NCBI RefSeq assembly: GCF_027922425.1
Contig: NZ_BSFQ01000017.1
Coordinates: forward strand, 62,001-126,000
Direction: 5' to 3'
DNA from: Pseudonocardia halophobica
Lineage (GTDB): Bacteria > Actinomycetota > Actinomycetes > Mycobacteriales > Pseudonocardiaceae
DNA: 64,000 nt
Under the pieces are notes generated by a model, which saw nothing but the letters and a program-made list of their open reading frames with translations, had not been told where the DNA came from and searched no databases. The translations under genes and the position numbers were made by a program. This document shows, one piece after another, positions 50,158 through 58,307 of this stretch. Position 1 is the stretch's first letter. Each line of letters opens with the position of its first letter.

Positions 50158-50562
50158 TCAGCGGGCCGCCAGGTAGGCCGGCCAGCTGCCGTGCGCGGTG
50201 ACGTCCCGGGCCGTGCCGGCGGCCCAGCCCTCGCAGACGATCCCGACCATGGACCGGCCGTCGGCCAGCACGAGCGTGCCGACGGCCAGCGGCGCGGGCA
50301 GGGCGACGGCGAGCCGGCCGACCGCGGGGACCGGCAGCCGGAACAGCTCGACCTCCACCTCCGCGCCGCCGTCGGCCACTCGGACCAGGCCGCCCCGCAG
50401 GACCTCCTCCCCGGGGAGCGCCAGTAGCCGGTACACCGGGGCGGTGCGGCCGAGGCCGGCGAACCGGGCGCCGAGGGCCAGCAGTTCGGGGTGCAGCGGC
50501 TGGCCGCGCCGGTGGGCGGCCACGACCGCGAGCAGGACCGTGCTCACCGGGGCAACGCTCAC
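50158..50562 (-). CDS. stand-alone C-terminal domain of allophanate hydrolase
   Basis: A 134-residue protein with the gamma-glutamylcyclotransferase-like fold normally found as the C-terminal domain of allophanate hydrolase (AtzF/DUR1,2 type): GRTAPVYRLLALPG near the start, then GLVRVADGGAEVEVELFRLP, and SMVGIVCEG near 110. In fused enzymes this domain decarboxylates N-carboxyurea made by the amidase domain. Here it is the last gene of the operon and the amidase is the first, so the enzyme seems to be split. GTG overlaps the previous stop (GTGA). Confidence 0.78.
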   Translation of the reverse strand: MSVAPVSTVLLAVVAAHRRGQPLHPELLALGARFAGLGRTAPVYRLLALPGEEVLRGGLVRVADGGAEVEVELFRLPVPAVGRLAVALPAPLAVGTLVLADGRSMVGIVCEGWAAGTARDVTAHGSWPAYLAAR

Positions 50563-51065
50563 AGGGGCACCTCGGACACGTGCGCCGCGACGATCCGCCA
50601 GCCGCCGTGGCCGTCGAGATCCGGGAACCGCACCCAGGTCTGGGTCTGCCGGCCCTCGGTCGCGCCGCCCGGATACCCGAACAGCGTGCTGACCACGGCC
50701 GCGGCGTCGCCGATCGCGACCACCACGGTCTCCGTCAGCGTCCGGCCCGGCGGGACGCCCGGGTTCGCCCGCCGCCACTCCGCGATCTCGTCCGCCCCGT
50801 GCTGCCGGTCCGCCACGCCGTAGCGGACGCAGCGCGGGTCGGCCCAGAACAACGCGGTCAGCGTGGCGACGTCGGCCTCTCGCAAAGCCCGCTCGTAGCG
50901 CTCGAACACGGCGCGGACCTCGGCCACCACCTCCGGCGCGTCGATCCGGGACCCGGCCCCCGGCGCGGCGGGGACGTCCGCCGCACCGAGGGTGCCCGCC
51001 ACGGGGACGTGTGCCCCCGCCCCCGCGGCGGACGGTCCGGGGAGCCCGGGCAGGACGCCGGTCAC
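50559..51065 (-). CDS. AtzH-like (DUF3225, NTF2-fold) protein
   Basis: A 168-residue protein. Residues about 45-168 form an NTF2/SnoaL-like domain with VFERYERALREADVATLTALF, FWADPRCVRYGVADRQHG and GWRIVAAHVSEVPL, typical of AtzH/HpxZ. AtzH acts in cyanuric acid breakdown, as I recall as a decarboxylase of dicarboxyurea. The N-terminal 40 residues are Pro/Ala/Gly-rich and extra to the family. It overlaps both neighbours by four bases, so it is firmly within the operon. Confidence 0.82.
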   Translation of the reverse strand: MTGVLPGLPGPSAAGAGAHVPVAGTLGAADVPAAPGAGSRIDAPEVVAEVRAVFERYERALREADVATLTALFWADPRCVRYGVADRQHGADEIAEWRRANPGVPPGRTLTETVVVAIGDAAAVVSTLFGYPGGATEGRQTQTWVRFPDLDGHGGWRIVAAHVSEVPL

Positions 51066-52744
51066 ACGGGCGCCGGGCGGCCGTCGGGCCCCGGGTCGGC
51101 CGGGCCGGCCGCGGCCGGCTCGCCCTCGCGAGGCGTCGGAACGCCCTCGCCCGGCTCGGCGCCGACGAGGTCCGCGGCGACCGGCTGGTCCTCCCGCACC
51201 CCGTCGCCGACCGGCCCGCGCCGGCGCATGACCAGCCCGAACCCGGCCAGGAGCACCGCGGCGAACAGGTATCCGAGCGCGATCTGCCCGCCGACGTTCC
51301 AGCCCACCTGCTCCGCGTGGATCAGCCCGATGAAGCCGAGCACCGCGCCGATCGCCGAGTAGATCGCCGCCGCGAAGAAGTTCTTGTCGATGACGAACAC
51401 GGTGATCGAGCCGAGCACCATCCCGGCGAGGATCGCGCCGCCGCCGAGCAGCACGGTGCCGTGGTAGACGAGCCCGGCCCCGTTCAGGGCCTCCTCGCCG
51501 ACCTGCTGTGCGGTGGTCCCGGCCGCGGACAGGGCGTTGTTCATCAACCCGGCCGCCCAGGACGCGATGTTCGGGATGATCGCGATGACGACGGCGACGG
51601 CGTGCCGCCGCGGGGTCTCCTGGAAGGCCTGCGCCCCGATCAGCAGCCCGATGTAGAGCAGGATCGGCACGATCGCCGGGGTCGGCAGCAGTGCGCCGAG
51701 CAGCGAGAACAGGCCGAGGAAGCACATCAACGCGATCACCACGCCCGACGCGAGCGAGTACGTCGTGCGGCCGCCGGCGGCCTTCCAGCCGGGGTGGCCG
51801 ATGTACACCGCGGGCGGGAACGGGCAGCCGAGGACCGAGCCGACGACCGCGCCGGCGCCGTCCGCGGCGAGGATCGCACGCAGGTTGTACTCGTCGCCCG
51901 CGACGGCGGCGGACTCGACGTTGGTCATGCCCTCGGTGAAGTTGTAGATGCCCAGCGGGATGGCCGTGGCGAGCAGCGGGGCGACGTCGGTGAGGCCCTC
52001 GCCGAGGCGGGCGAGGTCCGCCGTCGGCAGCGAGAGGGCGACGTCTTTGGCCGCGGCGACGACGTCGGGCGTCGACATGTACCCGCCGACCCACCCGATC
52101 GCCGAGCCGACCAGCAGCGCCGCGAGCCCGACCGGGATGTTCCCGGGCAGCTTGAGGTCGGTGAAGAAGCCGATCAGGATGATCACCATGACCGGCAGCG
52201 CGATCCACAGCGCCTCGAACATCTGCGCGGCCGGGCGCATCGAGATGAACGCGATCGACACGCCGGCGAGCGTGCCGAGCATCGCCGCCTGCGGCGTGTA
52301 CCTGCGGATCCACGGCCCGACGAACGCGCCGAGCAGGACGATGATCCCGATGATGAACGACCACGCGAGGCCCGCGGCCCACGCCGTCAGCGGGTCCCGT
52401 GTCTGCAGATAGATCGGCAGCATGATCACGAAGACGACGATGAACATGTGCGGCACGGACGGGCCGTACGGCATCGCGCACACGTCCGTGCGGCCCTCGC
52501 GCCGCGCCAGCCGGCGGGCGAGGTAGGTGTAGTAGACGTTGCCGATCAGGAGCTGGACGCCCAGCGCCGGCAGGATCACGCCGAACACGTCGGCGCCCGG
52601 GATGTTCACCACGCCGAGGCACAGGCCGGACAGGGTGAGGACGTTGACCAGGGTGTTGAAGCCCAGGCCGAAGAAGGCGTTGGTGTCGCCGGACACCCAC
52701 CAGGAGAGCTTCATCGGCTGTGGGGCTGCTTCGGTGGTGCTCAT
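51062..52744 (-). CDS. NCS2/AzgA-like nucleobase or ureide permease
   Basis: A 560-residue membrane protein with about twelve to thirteen helices. It resembles xanthine/uracil permeases, with AMPYGPSVPHMF near 90 and IYNFTEGMTNVESAAVAGDEYN near 275. The C-terminal 60 residues are a soluble Pro/Glu-rich tail. ATG 52744 overlaps the stop of the hydrolase gene (ATGA). In this operon it should import the small nitrogen compound that the hydrolases break down. Confidence 0.82.
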   Translation of the reverse strand: MSTTEAAPQPMKLSWWVSGDTNAFFGLGFNTLVNVLTLSGLCLGVVNIPGADVFGVILPALGVQLLIGNVYYTYLARRLARREGRTDVCAMPYGPSVPHMFIVVFVIMLPIYLQTRDPLTAWAAGLAWSFIIGIIVLLGAFVGPWIRRYTPQAAMLGTLAGVSIAFISMRPAAQMFEALWIALPVMVIILIGFFTDLKLPGNIPVGLAALLVGSAIGWVGGYMSTPDVVAAAKDVALSLPTADLARLGEGLTDVAPLLATAIPLGIYNFTEGMTNVESAAVAGDEYNLRAILAADGAGAVVGSVLGCPFPPAVYIGHPGWKAAGGRTTYSLASGVVIALMCFLGLFSLLGALLPTPAIVPILLYIGLLIGAQAFQETPRRHAVAVVIAIIPNIASWAAGLMNNALSAAGTTAQQVGEEALNGAGLVYHGTVLLGGGAILAGMVLGSITVFVIDKNFFAAAIYSAIGAVLGFIGLIHAEQVGWNVGGQIALGYLFAAVLLAGFGLVMRRRGPVGDGVREDQPVAADLVGAEPGEGVPTPREGEPAAAGPADPGPDGRPAPV

Positions 52745-53415
52745 GCGACGGCCTCCTGCGTGAGGGCTTCGAGCAGGGCGGTGGAGTCCGCGACCCAGCC
52801 GAAGATCCCGCCCTGGGCGGCGACCATCTCCAGCGCGACGCGGTGGAACTCCGGGAAGTACGAGCCGGTGCAGTCCGAGAGCACGAGGCACTCGTAGCCG
52901 CGGTCGTTGGCCTCCCGGACGGTGGTGTGCACGCAGACCTCGGTCGTCACGCCGGTGACGATCAGGCTCGTGACGCCGCGTGCCTCGAGCTCCGCCCCGA
53001 AGGCGGTCCCGTGGAAGGAGCCCTTCCCGGGTTTGTCGACCACGAGCTCGTCCGGCAGCGGCGCCAGCTCGTCGACGATGTCGTGGCCGTACTCGCCGCG
53101 GACGAGGATCCGGCCCTTCGGCCCCGGGTCGCCGATGCGCAGCGTGGGGTTGCCGCGGTGGAGCTTCGCGGGCGGGCAGTCGGAGAGGTCGGGGAGGTGC
53201 CCCTCGCGGGTGTGGATCACGGTCATGCCCAGCTCACGGGCGGCGGCGAGGACCCGCTGCAGGGGTGGGATGACGCTGCGGAGCAGCGAGACGTCGTTGC
53301 CCAGGGTCTCGCCGAACCCGCCCGGCTCACAGAAGTCCCGCTGCATGTCGATGATCACCAGGGCGGTGGTCGCCGGATCGAAGGTGAACGGGCCGGGGCT
53401 CGCCTCGACGATCAT
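52741..53415 (-). CDS. isochorismatase-family cysteine hydrolase B
   Basis: A 224-residue amidohydrolase with the catalytic triad Asp23 (IIDMQRDF), Lys128 (DKPGKGSF) and Cys161 (GVTTEVCVHTT). It contains HTREGHLPDLSDCPPAK, shared with its neighbour, so the two are tandem paralogues. Biuret hydrolase and triuret hydrolase both belong to this family. Between allophanate hydrolase and a permease, biuret to allophanate is the most likely reaction of one of the two. Overlaps both neighbours by four bases. Confidence 0.87.
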   Translation of the reverse strand: MIVEASPGPFTFDPATTALVIIDMQRDFCEPGGFGETLGNDVSLLRSVIPPLQRVLAAARELGMTVIHTREGHLPDLSDCPPAKLHRGNPTLRIGDPGPKGRILVRGEYGHDIVDELAPLPDELVVDKPGKGSFHGTAFGAELEARGVTSLIVTGVTTEVCVHTTVREANDRGYECLVLSDCTGSYFPEFHRVALEMVAAQGGIFGWVADSTALLEALTQEAVA

Positions 53416-54158
53416 GAGGTGCTCCAGGTGGTCGCCCCGACGACGGCGTCGGCGGTCCCGACGGCGCCGAAGACCCCGCCCTGCATGGTCACCATGTGCA
53501 GGGCGGCGTCGTGGTTGGACGGGTCGGTGGCGCCGGTGCAGTCGGACAGGATCAGGCACTCGTAGCCGCGGTCGTTGGCCTCGCGCATGGTCGTGTGCAC
53601 GCAGACATCCGTGGTGATGCCGGTCAGCAGGATGTGCGTGATGCCGTTGGACCGGAGCACGAGGTCGAGCCGGGTCGCGTAGAACGCGCCCTTGCCCGGC
53701 TTGTCGATCAGCACCTCGCCGGGGATCGGTGCGACCTCCGGGACGATCTCCCAGCCCGGCTCGCCGCGGACGAGGATGCGACCGGCGGGCCCGGGAGAGC
53801 CGATCTCCGCGCCGATCTGTTTGGACCGCCAGCGCTTGTTCGCCGGGAGGTCGGAGAGGTCCGGCGCGTGCCCCTCCCGGGTGTGGATCACGAGCATCCC
53901 GGTCCGGCGGGCGTGCTGCAGGAGCCGCGCGGTGGGCCCGAGGCCGGCCCGGGTGAGGCCGATGTCGTAGCCCATCCGGTCGACGTAGCCGCCGGGCCCG
54001 CAGAAGTCGACCTGCCAGTCGATGCAGATCAGGGCCGTCCTCGACGCCGGCACGGCACCGTCGTACGGCCAGGCGTAGGGCCGCGCGGCGACCGGTCCGA
54101 TCACGGCGGTCCGCGGGGGTGCGGTCGGGTCGGGACGTGCGTGGATGTCGGTCGTCAC
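53412..54158 (-). CDS. isochorismatase-family cysteine hydrolase A
   Basis: A 248-residue paralogue of the next gene, with triad Asp47 (CIDWQVDF), Lys153 (DKPGKGAF) and Cys186 (GITTDVCVHTT) and a 25-residue N-terminal extension containing a PYAWPYDG segment. It shares HTREGHAPDLSDLPANK. Two such enzymes in series would fit triuret to carboxybiuret and biuret to allophanate. Other ureides (ureidoacrylate-type) remain possible. GTG overlaps the amidase stop. Confidence 0.87.
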   Translation of the reverse strand: MTTDIHARPDPTAPPRTAVIGPVAARPYAWPYDGAVPASRTALICIDWQVDFCGPGGYVDRMGYDIGLTRAGLGPTARLLQHARRTGMLVIHTREGHAPDLSDLPANKRWRSKQIGAEIGSPGPAGRILVRGEPGWEIVPEVAPIPGEVLIDKPGKGAFYATRLDLVLRSNGITHILLTGITTDVCVHTTMREANDRGYECLILSDCTGATDPSNHDAALHMVTMQGGVFGAVGTADAVVGATTWSTS

Positions 54159-55510
54159 GGGACCTCCGGGGTGGACGGGACAGGGGCGGGCAGGAGCGCT
54201 GCGGCTGCGGCGAGCAGCCGGTCCTCGGAGAAGGCGGGGCCGACGAGCGTGACCCCGCACGGGCGGCCGTCCGCCGTCGTCCCGGCGGGGACGGCGAGGG
54301 CGGCGAGGTCGAGCAGGTTCGTGAACTGCGTGTACCGGCCGAGGACGAGGTTGCGGGCGACGGGCTCCGCGGCCAGCTCGGCGCGGGTGAAGGTCGTCGG
54401 CACGGTCGGCAGCACGAGGACGTCCGCCGTCGCGAACAGCCGGTCGGTCCAGGCCTTCAGCTCCTGCAGCCGGTACTGCGCGCGGAAGGCGTCGACCGCC
54501 GAGAACGCGGCGCCCTTCTCGATCACCGCGCGGGTGACGGGCAGGACGCCGTCGGGGTGCGCGGCGAGGAAGTCCTGCAGGACGGCGAGCCGCTCGGCCA
54601 CCCAGGGTCCGCCGTAGAGCAGGTCCCCGGCCTCCCGCAACGGGGCGACCGACGTCCGGACGACGCGCGCCGCCCTGGCCCCGGCCATGTCGGCGGCCGT
54701 CTCGAACGCCGCTCGCATGGCCGCGTCGCCCTCGAAGTCGAGACTCTCGGGGAGGGCGAGGGTCAGGCCGCGGGGCACGGGTGTCCCGGTGCGGGACCAC
54801 GGGTCGTGGGGGTCGGGGCCGGCGAGGACGCGCAGCACCGCGGCCGCGTCGGCGATGTCCCGGGTGAAGACGCTGACGCAGTCGAGCGACCGGCAGGCCG
54901 GCACGACCCCGGACGCCCCGACGAGCCCGCGGGTCGGCTTGAGCCCGACGACGCCGTTGAGCGCGGCCGGGACCCGCCCGGATCCGGCGGTGTCCGTGCC
55001 CAGCGCGACCGGCACGATCCCGGCGGCGACGGCGACGGCGCTGCCGGAGCTGGATCCGCCGGAGATCAGGTCGCGGCCGAACACGCTCTCCGGCGCGCCG
55101 TAGGGGGAGCGGCCGCCGCCCAGCCCGGTGGCGAACTGGTCGAGGTTCGTCTTCCCGACGACGATCGCGCCGGCCTCGCGCAGCCGGCGCACCGACCCGG
55201 CGTCGGCGGTGGGGGTGTGGGCGAAGGCCGGGCAGGCGGCGGTGGTGGGGAGCCCGGCGACGTCGATGTTGTCCTTGACCGCCACGGGCACGCCGTACAG
55301 GGGCAGCGCCGGGTCGAGCCTCTCGAGCTCCGTCGCGCGTGCCCGCAGCTCGGCGGCCGGCGCGACGGTGATCCACACCGCGTCGTCGCCCCGCCCGGCG
55401 ATCCGCGCAAGGACGGCCTCGACCATGTCCCGGGGACGGAGCGTGCCCGTGCGGTAGGCCGTTCGGAGCCCCAGAACCCCCGCGGAGGAGGCCGCTGTCG
55501 CTGTCTGCAC
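54155..55510 (-). CDS. allophanate hydrolase, amidase part (AtzF-like)
   Basis: A 451-residue amidase-signature enzyme with the Ser-cisSer-Lys triad: Lys79 (VPVAVKDNID), Ser153 (SGGSSSGSA) and Ser177 (GTDTAGSGRVPAA). The segments NLDQFATGLGGGRSPYG and GVVPACRSLDCVSVFTRD are characteristic of allophanate hydrolase, which turns allophanate into ammonia and CO2. The usual C-terminal domain of about 130 residues is missing here and is encoded at the other end of the operon. GTG start, seven bases after a GACAAT -10, so leaderless; a TTGTCGACAG site overlaps that -10. Confidence 0.9.
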   Translation of the reverse strand: MQTATAASSAGVLGLRTAYRTGTLRPRDMVEAVLARIAGRGDDAVWITVAPAAELRARATELERLDPALPLYGVPVAVKDNIDVAGLPTTAACPAFAHTPTADAGSVRRLREAGAIVVGKTNLDQFATGLGGGRSPYGAPESVFGRDLISGGSSSGSAVAVAAGIVPVALGTDTAGSGRVPAALNGVVGLKPTRGLVGASGVVPACRSLDCVSVFTRDIADAAAVLRVLAGPDPHDPWSRTGTPVPRGLTLALPESLDFEGDAAMRAAFETAADMAGARAARVVRTSVAPLREAGDLLYGGPWVAERLAVLQDFLAAHPDGVLPVTRAVIEKGAAFSAVDAFRAQYRLQELKAWTDRLFATADVLVLPTVPTTFTRAELAAEPVARNLVLGRYTQFTNLLDLAALAVPAGTTADGRPCGVTLVGPAFSEDRLLAAAAALLPAPVPSTPEVP

Positions 55511-55517
55511 CCGGTCG

Positions 55518-55528
55518 ATTGTCGACAG
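55518..55528. promoter_or_regulatory. operator overlapping the allophanate operon -10
   Basis: TTGTCGACAG (55519-55528) contains the palindrome TGTCGACA. On the minus strand the GACAAT -10 (55523-55518) lies within it, seven bases before the GTG start. FCD-type GntR proteins often bind TTGTC-GACAA sites, and a similar GACAA-GG-TTGTC lies before gntR. Confidence 0.6.
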
Positions 55529-55669
55529 TCTGGTGTCAGGGAAAGGTGTCGTGCGTTACGGCTGTGTTAGGCCTGTGACCGCGTACGCATTTCTGCGTAT
55601 CGACGAACCTGCTGGTGAGCGCTGCGATGCCCCGGAACCGGTCCTCCGATCCGCGCCCGGGAGCGGGAC

Positions 55670-56767
55670 ATGAGCACTCCGACCACACCCACCGACACCG
55701 CGCCGGTCCTCGACGAGCAGGCCCTCGACGACCTGCTCGGGAGGGTCATGACCGATCTCGGGGGCGCGCTCGTCGTCCCGCTCGCCCTGATCGGGGACCG
55801 CCTGGGCCTCTTCACCCGGCTGCGCGACGTCGGGCCGGCGACGCCGGAGGAGCTGGCCGCGGCCGGGGGACTCGCAGAGCGCTACGTCCGGGAGTGGCTG
55901 CGGGCGATGGCGGCGGCGGGGTACGTCGAGCACGTGTCCGGGGACGATCCGGCCGCCGCGCGGTACCGGCTGACCCCGGAGCAGGCCGCGGCCTTCACCG
56001 ACCCGGACAGTCCGGCCGCCGTGACGGGCGGGTTCCAGAGCATGGCGGCGGCCCTCCGCGTGCTGGACCGGCTCACCGACGCCTTCCGCACCGGCGCCGG
56101 GATCGGCTGGCACGAGCACCACCCGGACCTGTTCGAGGGCACCGAGCGGTTCTTCCGGCCCGCGTACACCGCAAGCCTGACGAGCGAGTGGATCCCCGCC
56201 CTCGACGGCCTGGAGGAGCGGCTGCGGGCCGGCGTGCGGGCGGTCGACGTCGGGTGCGGGTTCGGCGCGTCGACGATCATCATGGCGCGCGCCTACCCGG
56301 CGAGCACCTGGTCGGGGGTCGACTCCCACGCGCCGTCGATCGAGGCGGCCCGGGAGCGCGCCGCTGCCGCCGGACTCGGCAACGTGACCTTCGAGGTGGG
56401 TGCGGCGGGCGGACTGTCCGGCGCTCACGACTTCGTCGCCTTCTTCGACTGCCTCCACGACATGCCCGATCCGGTCGGCGCCCTGCGGGCCGCCCGGTCC
56501 GCGCTGACCGACGGGGGCACGGTGATGCTCGTCGAGCCGATGTCCTGGGACACGGTCGCCGAGGGGCTCAACCCGCTCGGGAAGGTGTTCGCCGCCGCGT
56601 CGCTGTACGTCTGCCTCCCGAGCGGGCTGTCGGGCCCACCGCAGGCCGGGCTCGGCAACCAGGCCGGACCGGCACGGACCTGCGCCCTCGCGCGCGAGGC
56701 GGGGTTCGGGACGGCGCGGGTCGCGACCGCGACCCCGTTCAACCTGATCTACGAGCTGAGGCCCTGA
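55670..56767 (+). CDS. SAM-dependent methyltransferase with N-terminal winged helix
   Basis: A 365-residue protein of the Rv2258c type. The N-terminal helical/winged-helix region (about 20-110, LGLFTRLRDVGPATPEELA, YVREWLRAMAAAGYV) resembles the dimerisation domain of O-methyltransferases; a class I core has AVDVGCGFGASTIIMARAYP near 200 and FDCLHDMPDP near 265. It is divergent from the allophanate operon and ends three bases before the convergent gntR. The methyl acceptor is unknown and it may not belong to the ureide pathway. Confidence 0.82.
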   Translation: MSTPTTPTDTAPVLDEQALDDLLGRVMTDLGGALVVPLALIGDRLGLFTRLRDVGPATPEELAAAGGLAERYVREWLRAMAAAGYVEHVSGDDPAAARYRLTPEQAAAFTDPDSPAAVTGGFQSMAAALRVLDRLTDAFRTGAGIGWHEHHPDLFEGTERFFRPAYTASLTSEWIPALDGLEERLRAGVRAVDVGCGFGASTIIMARAYPASTWSGVDSHAPSIEAARERAAAAGLGNVTFEVGAAGGLSGAHDFVAFFDCLHDMPDPVGALRAARSALTDGGTVMLVEPMSWDTVAEGLNPLGKVFAAASLYVCLPSGLSGPPQAGLGNQAGPARTCALAREAGFGTARVATATPFNLIYELRP

Positions 56768-56770
56768 CGG

Positions 56771-57460
56771 TCAGGGTTCGAGCTCGGGGCGCAGGTAGGT
56801 GCGTGCGCCGTGGCTCGCCAGGGCGGTGAGCACGGCTTCGGCGTCGCCCGAGGCCACGGCCTCGTACAGGTGCCGGTGCCGGTGCGCGCCCTCGGCCGGG
56901 GAGCGCTGCTCGGCCTCCCGCCGCATGTTCGCGGCCATGTAGAGCTGCAGCTGCATGATCACCGGCTCGTAGACCCGCAGCAGGTGCCGGTGCCCGGCGA
57001 GGGCGACCAGGGCGAGGTGGAACTCGCGATGGGCCTCGGCGCGGTCGATCGGAGCGTGCGCGGGGTCGTCACCCGCCGCCCGCTCGATCCGCTCGGTGGC
57101 CCGCTCGAGCACCGCGAGCTTCTCCGGGTCGGGCCGGGCCCCGCCGCCGAGCGCGGTGTCCACGGCGTACCGCTCGAGGGCGTCCCGCAGTCCGAACAGC
57201 TCGGTCATGTCGCGTGCCGACAGTTCCGCGACCCGGACCCCGCGGCGGGGGAGGTGCTCGACGAGCCCCTGCTGGCCGAGCAGCCGCAGCGCCTCCCGGA
57301 CCGGGGCGCGGCTGATCCCGAACCGCCGGGTGAGCTGCTCCTCGACCAACCGCTCGCCGGGCCCGATGGCGCCGCGCAGGATGTCGCCGCGGATCCGCTC
57401 GAGGGCGAGCTCGACGAGGCTCTGCGCGCCGAGCCCGTCGAGCGGGACCTCAGCGGTCAC
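56771..57460 (-). CDS. GntR-family (FCD) transcriptional regulator
   Basis: A 229-residue regulator with an N-terminal GntR winged helix (IRGDILRGAIGPGERLVEEQLTRRFGISRAPVREALR) and a C-terminal all-helical FCD ligand domain containing the metal-binding residues (HREFHLALVALAGH). GTG 57460 was chosen because AGGAGACCGCC precedes it, while the longer start at 57511 would put the operator GACAAGGTTGTC inside the coding region. It is the best candidate repressor of the allophanate operon 1.3 kb away. Confidence 0.87.
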   Translation of the reverse strand: MTAEVPLDGLGAQSLVELALERIRGDILRGAIGPGERLVEEQLTRRFGISRAPVREALRLLGQQGLVEHLPRRGVRVAELSARDMTELFGLRDALERYAVDTALGGGARPDPEKLAVLERATERIERAAGDDPAHAPIDRAEAHREFHLALVALAGHRHLLRVYEPVIMQLQLYMAANMRREAEQRSPAEGAHRHRHLYEAVASGDAEAVLTALASHGARTYLRPELEP

Positions 57461-57497
57461 GGCGGTCTCCTGACGTGCGGGCGGTCCTGGTGCTGCC

Positions 57498-57509
57498 GAC
57501 AAGGTTGTC
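57498..57509. promoter_or_regulatory. GACAA-GG-TTGTC palindrome upstream of gntR
   Basis: A perfect 5+2+5 palindrome 38 bases upstream of the chosen gntR start. Its half-sites match the TTGTC/GACAA in the allophanate operon promoter, which supports control of both by this GntR protein. Confidence 0.6.
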
Positions 57510-57520
57510 ACACCCGCGGG

Positions 57521-58249
57521 TCAGGCGGCCGTCACACCGATCAGCATCCCCACGAGGTAGGTGGCCCCGGCGGCGATCACGCCGAACATCAACTGCCGCA
57601 GCCCGCCGCCCCACCACGTGCGCACCGTGAAGCGGGAGGAGAGCGCGCCGGCGACGAAGAGCCCCACCGCGCCGATGCCCAGCCCGAGCAGCAGGGACGG
57701 CGAGCCGAACAGGAACGACAGCAGCGGGATGATCCCGCCGATCGCGAAGCAGAGGAACGACGAGCCGGCCGCGACCCAGGGCGACGGCTTGTCGTCGAGG
57801 CTGACACCCAGCTCCTGGCTGACGTGCACGCGCAGCGCGATGTCGGGGTTCGCGCTGATCTCCTCGGCGACCCGGCGCGCGGTCTCGTCGGTCAGCCCGA
57901 GCTTGCGGTACTCCTCGACGAGCTCGGCCTGCTCCGCGTGCGGGTGCCGGGCGAGCTCGCGGCGCTCGACCTCCGCCTCGGCGTCGATCGCCTCGTTCTG
58001 CGTGCCCACCGAGGCGAACTCGCCGAGCGCCATCGAGAAGGCGCCCGCGACCAGGCCCGCGATGCCCGTCAGCACGATCGTCTGCCGGTCTGCACCGCCA
58101 CCCCCGACGCCCGCGATCAGGGCGATGTTGGTGACCAACCCGTCCATCGCGCCGAAGGTCGCGGCGCGCAGCCAGCCGCCCGAGACGTCACGGTGCTGGT
58201 GGTCGTGCTCATGCGCGGCCAGCTCGGCGTCGAATGCCGGATCGCTCAC
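57521..58249 (-). CDS. VIT/CCC1-family iron or manganese transporter
   Basis: A 242-residue membrane protein with about five helices. The N-terminus is His-rich (HEHDHQHRD) and the first helix has SGGWLRAATFGAMDGLVTNIALI, followed by GEFASVGTQNEAIDAEAEVERREL, which marks the VIT family. A cytoplasmic loop of about 80 charged residues separates helices 2 and 3. GTG 58249 lies seven bases after TAGGCT on the minus strand, so leaderless. It probably exports or stores Fe2+ or Mn2+. Confidence 0.9.
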   Translation of the reverse strand: MSDPAFDAELAAHEHDHQHRDVSGGWLRAATFGAMDGLVTNIALIAGVGGGGADRQTIVLTGIAGLVAGAFSMALGEFASVGTQNEAIDAEAEVERRELARHPHAEQAELVEEYRKLGLTDETARRVAEEISANPDIALRVHVSQELGVSLDDKPSPWVAAGSSFLCFAIGGIIPLLSFLFGSPSLLLGLGIGAVGLFVAGALSSRFTVRTWWGGGLRQLMFGVIAAGATYLVGMLIGVTAA

Positions 58250-58307
58250 ACCGGGCAGCCTAATCCGCCGACTCGCGGCGGCCGGGTGGCGAACCGACAC
58301 TGATCGG

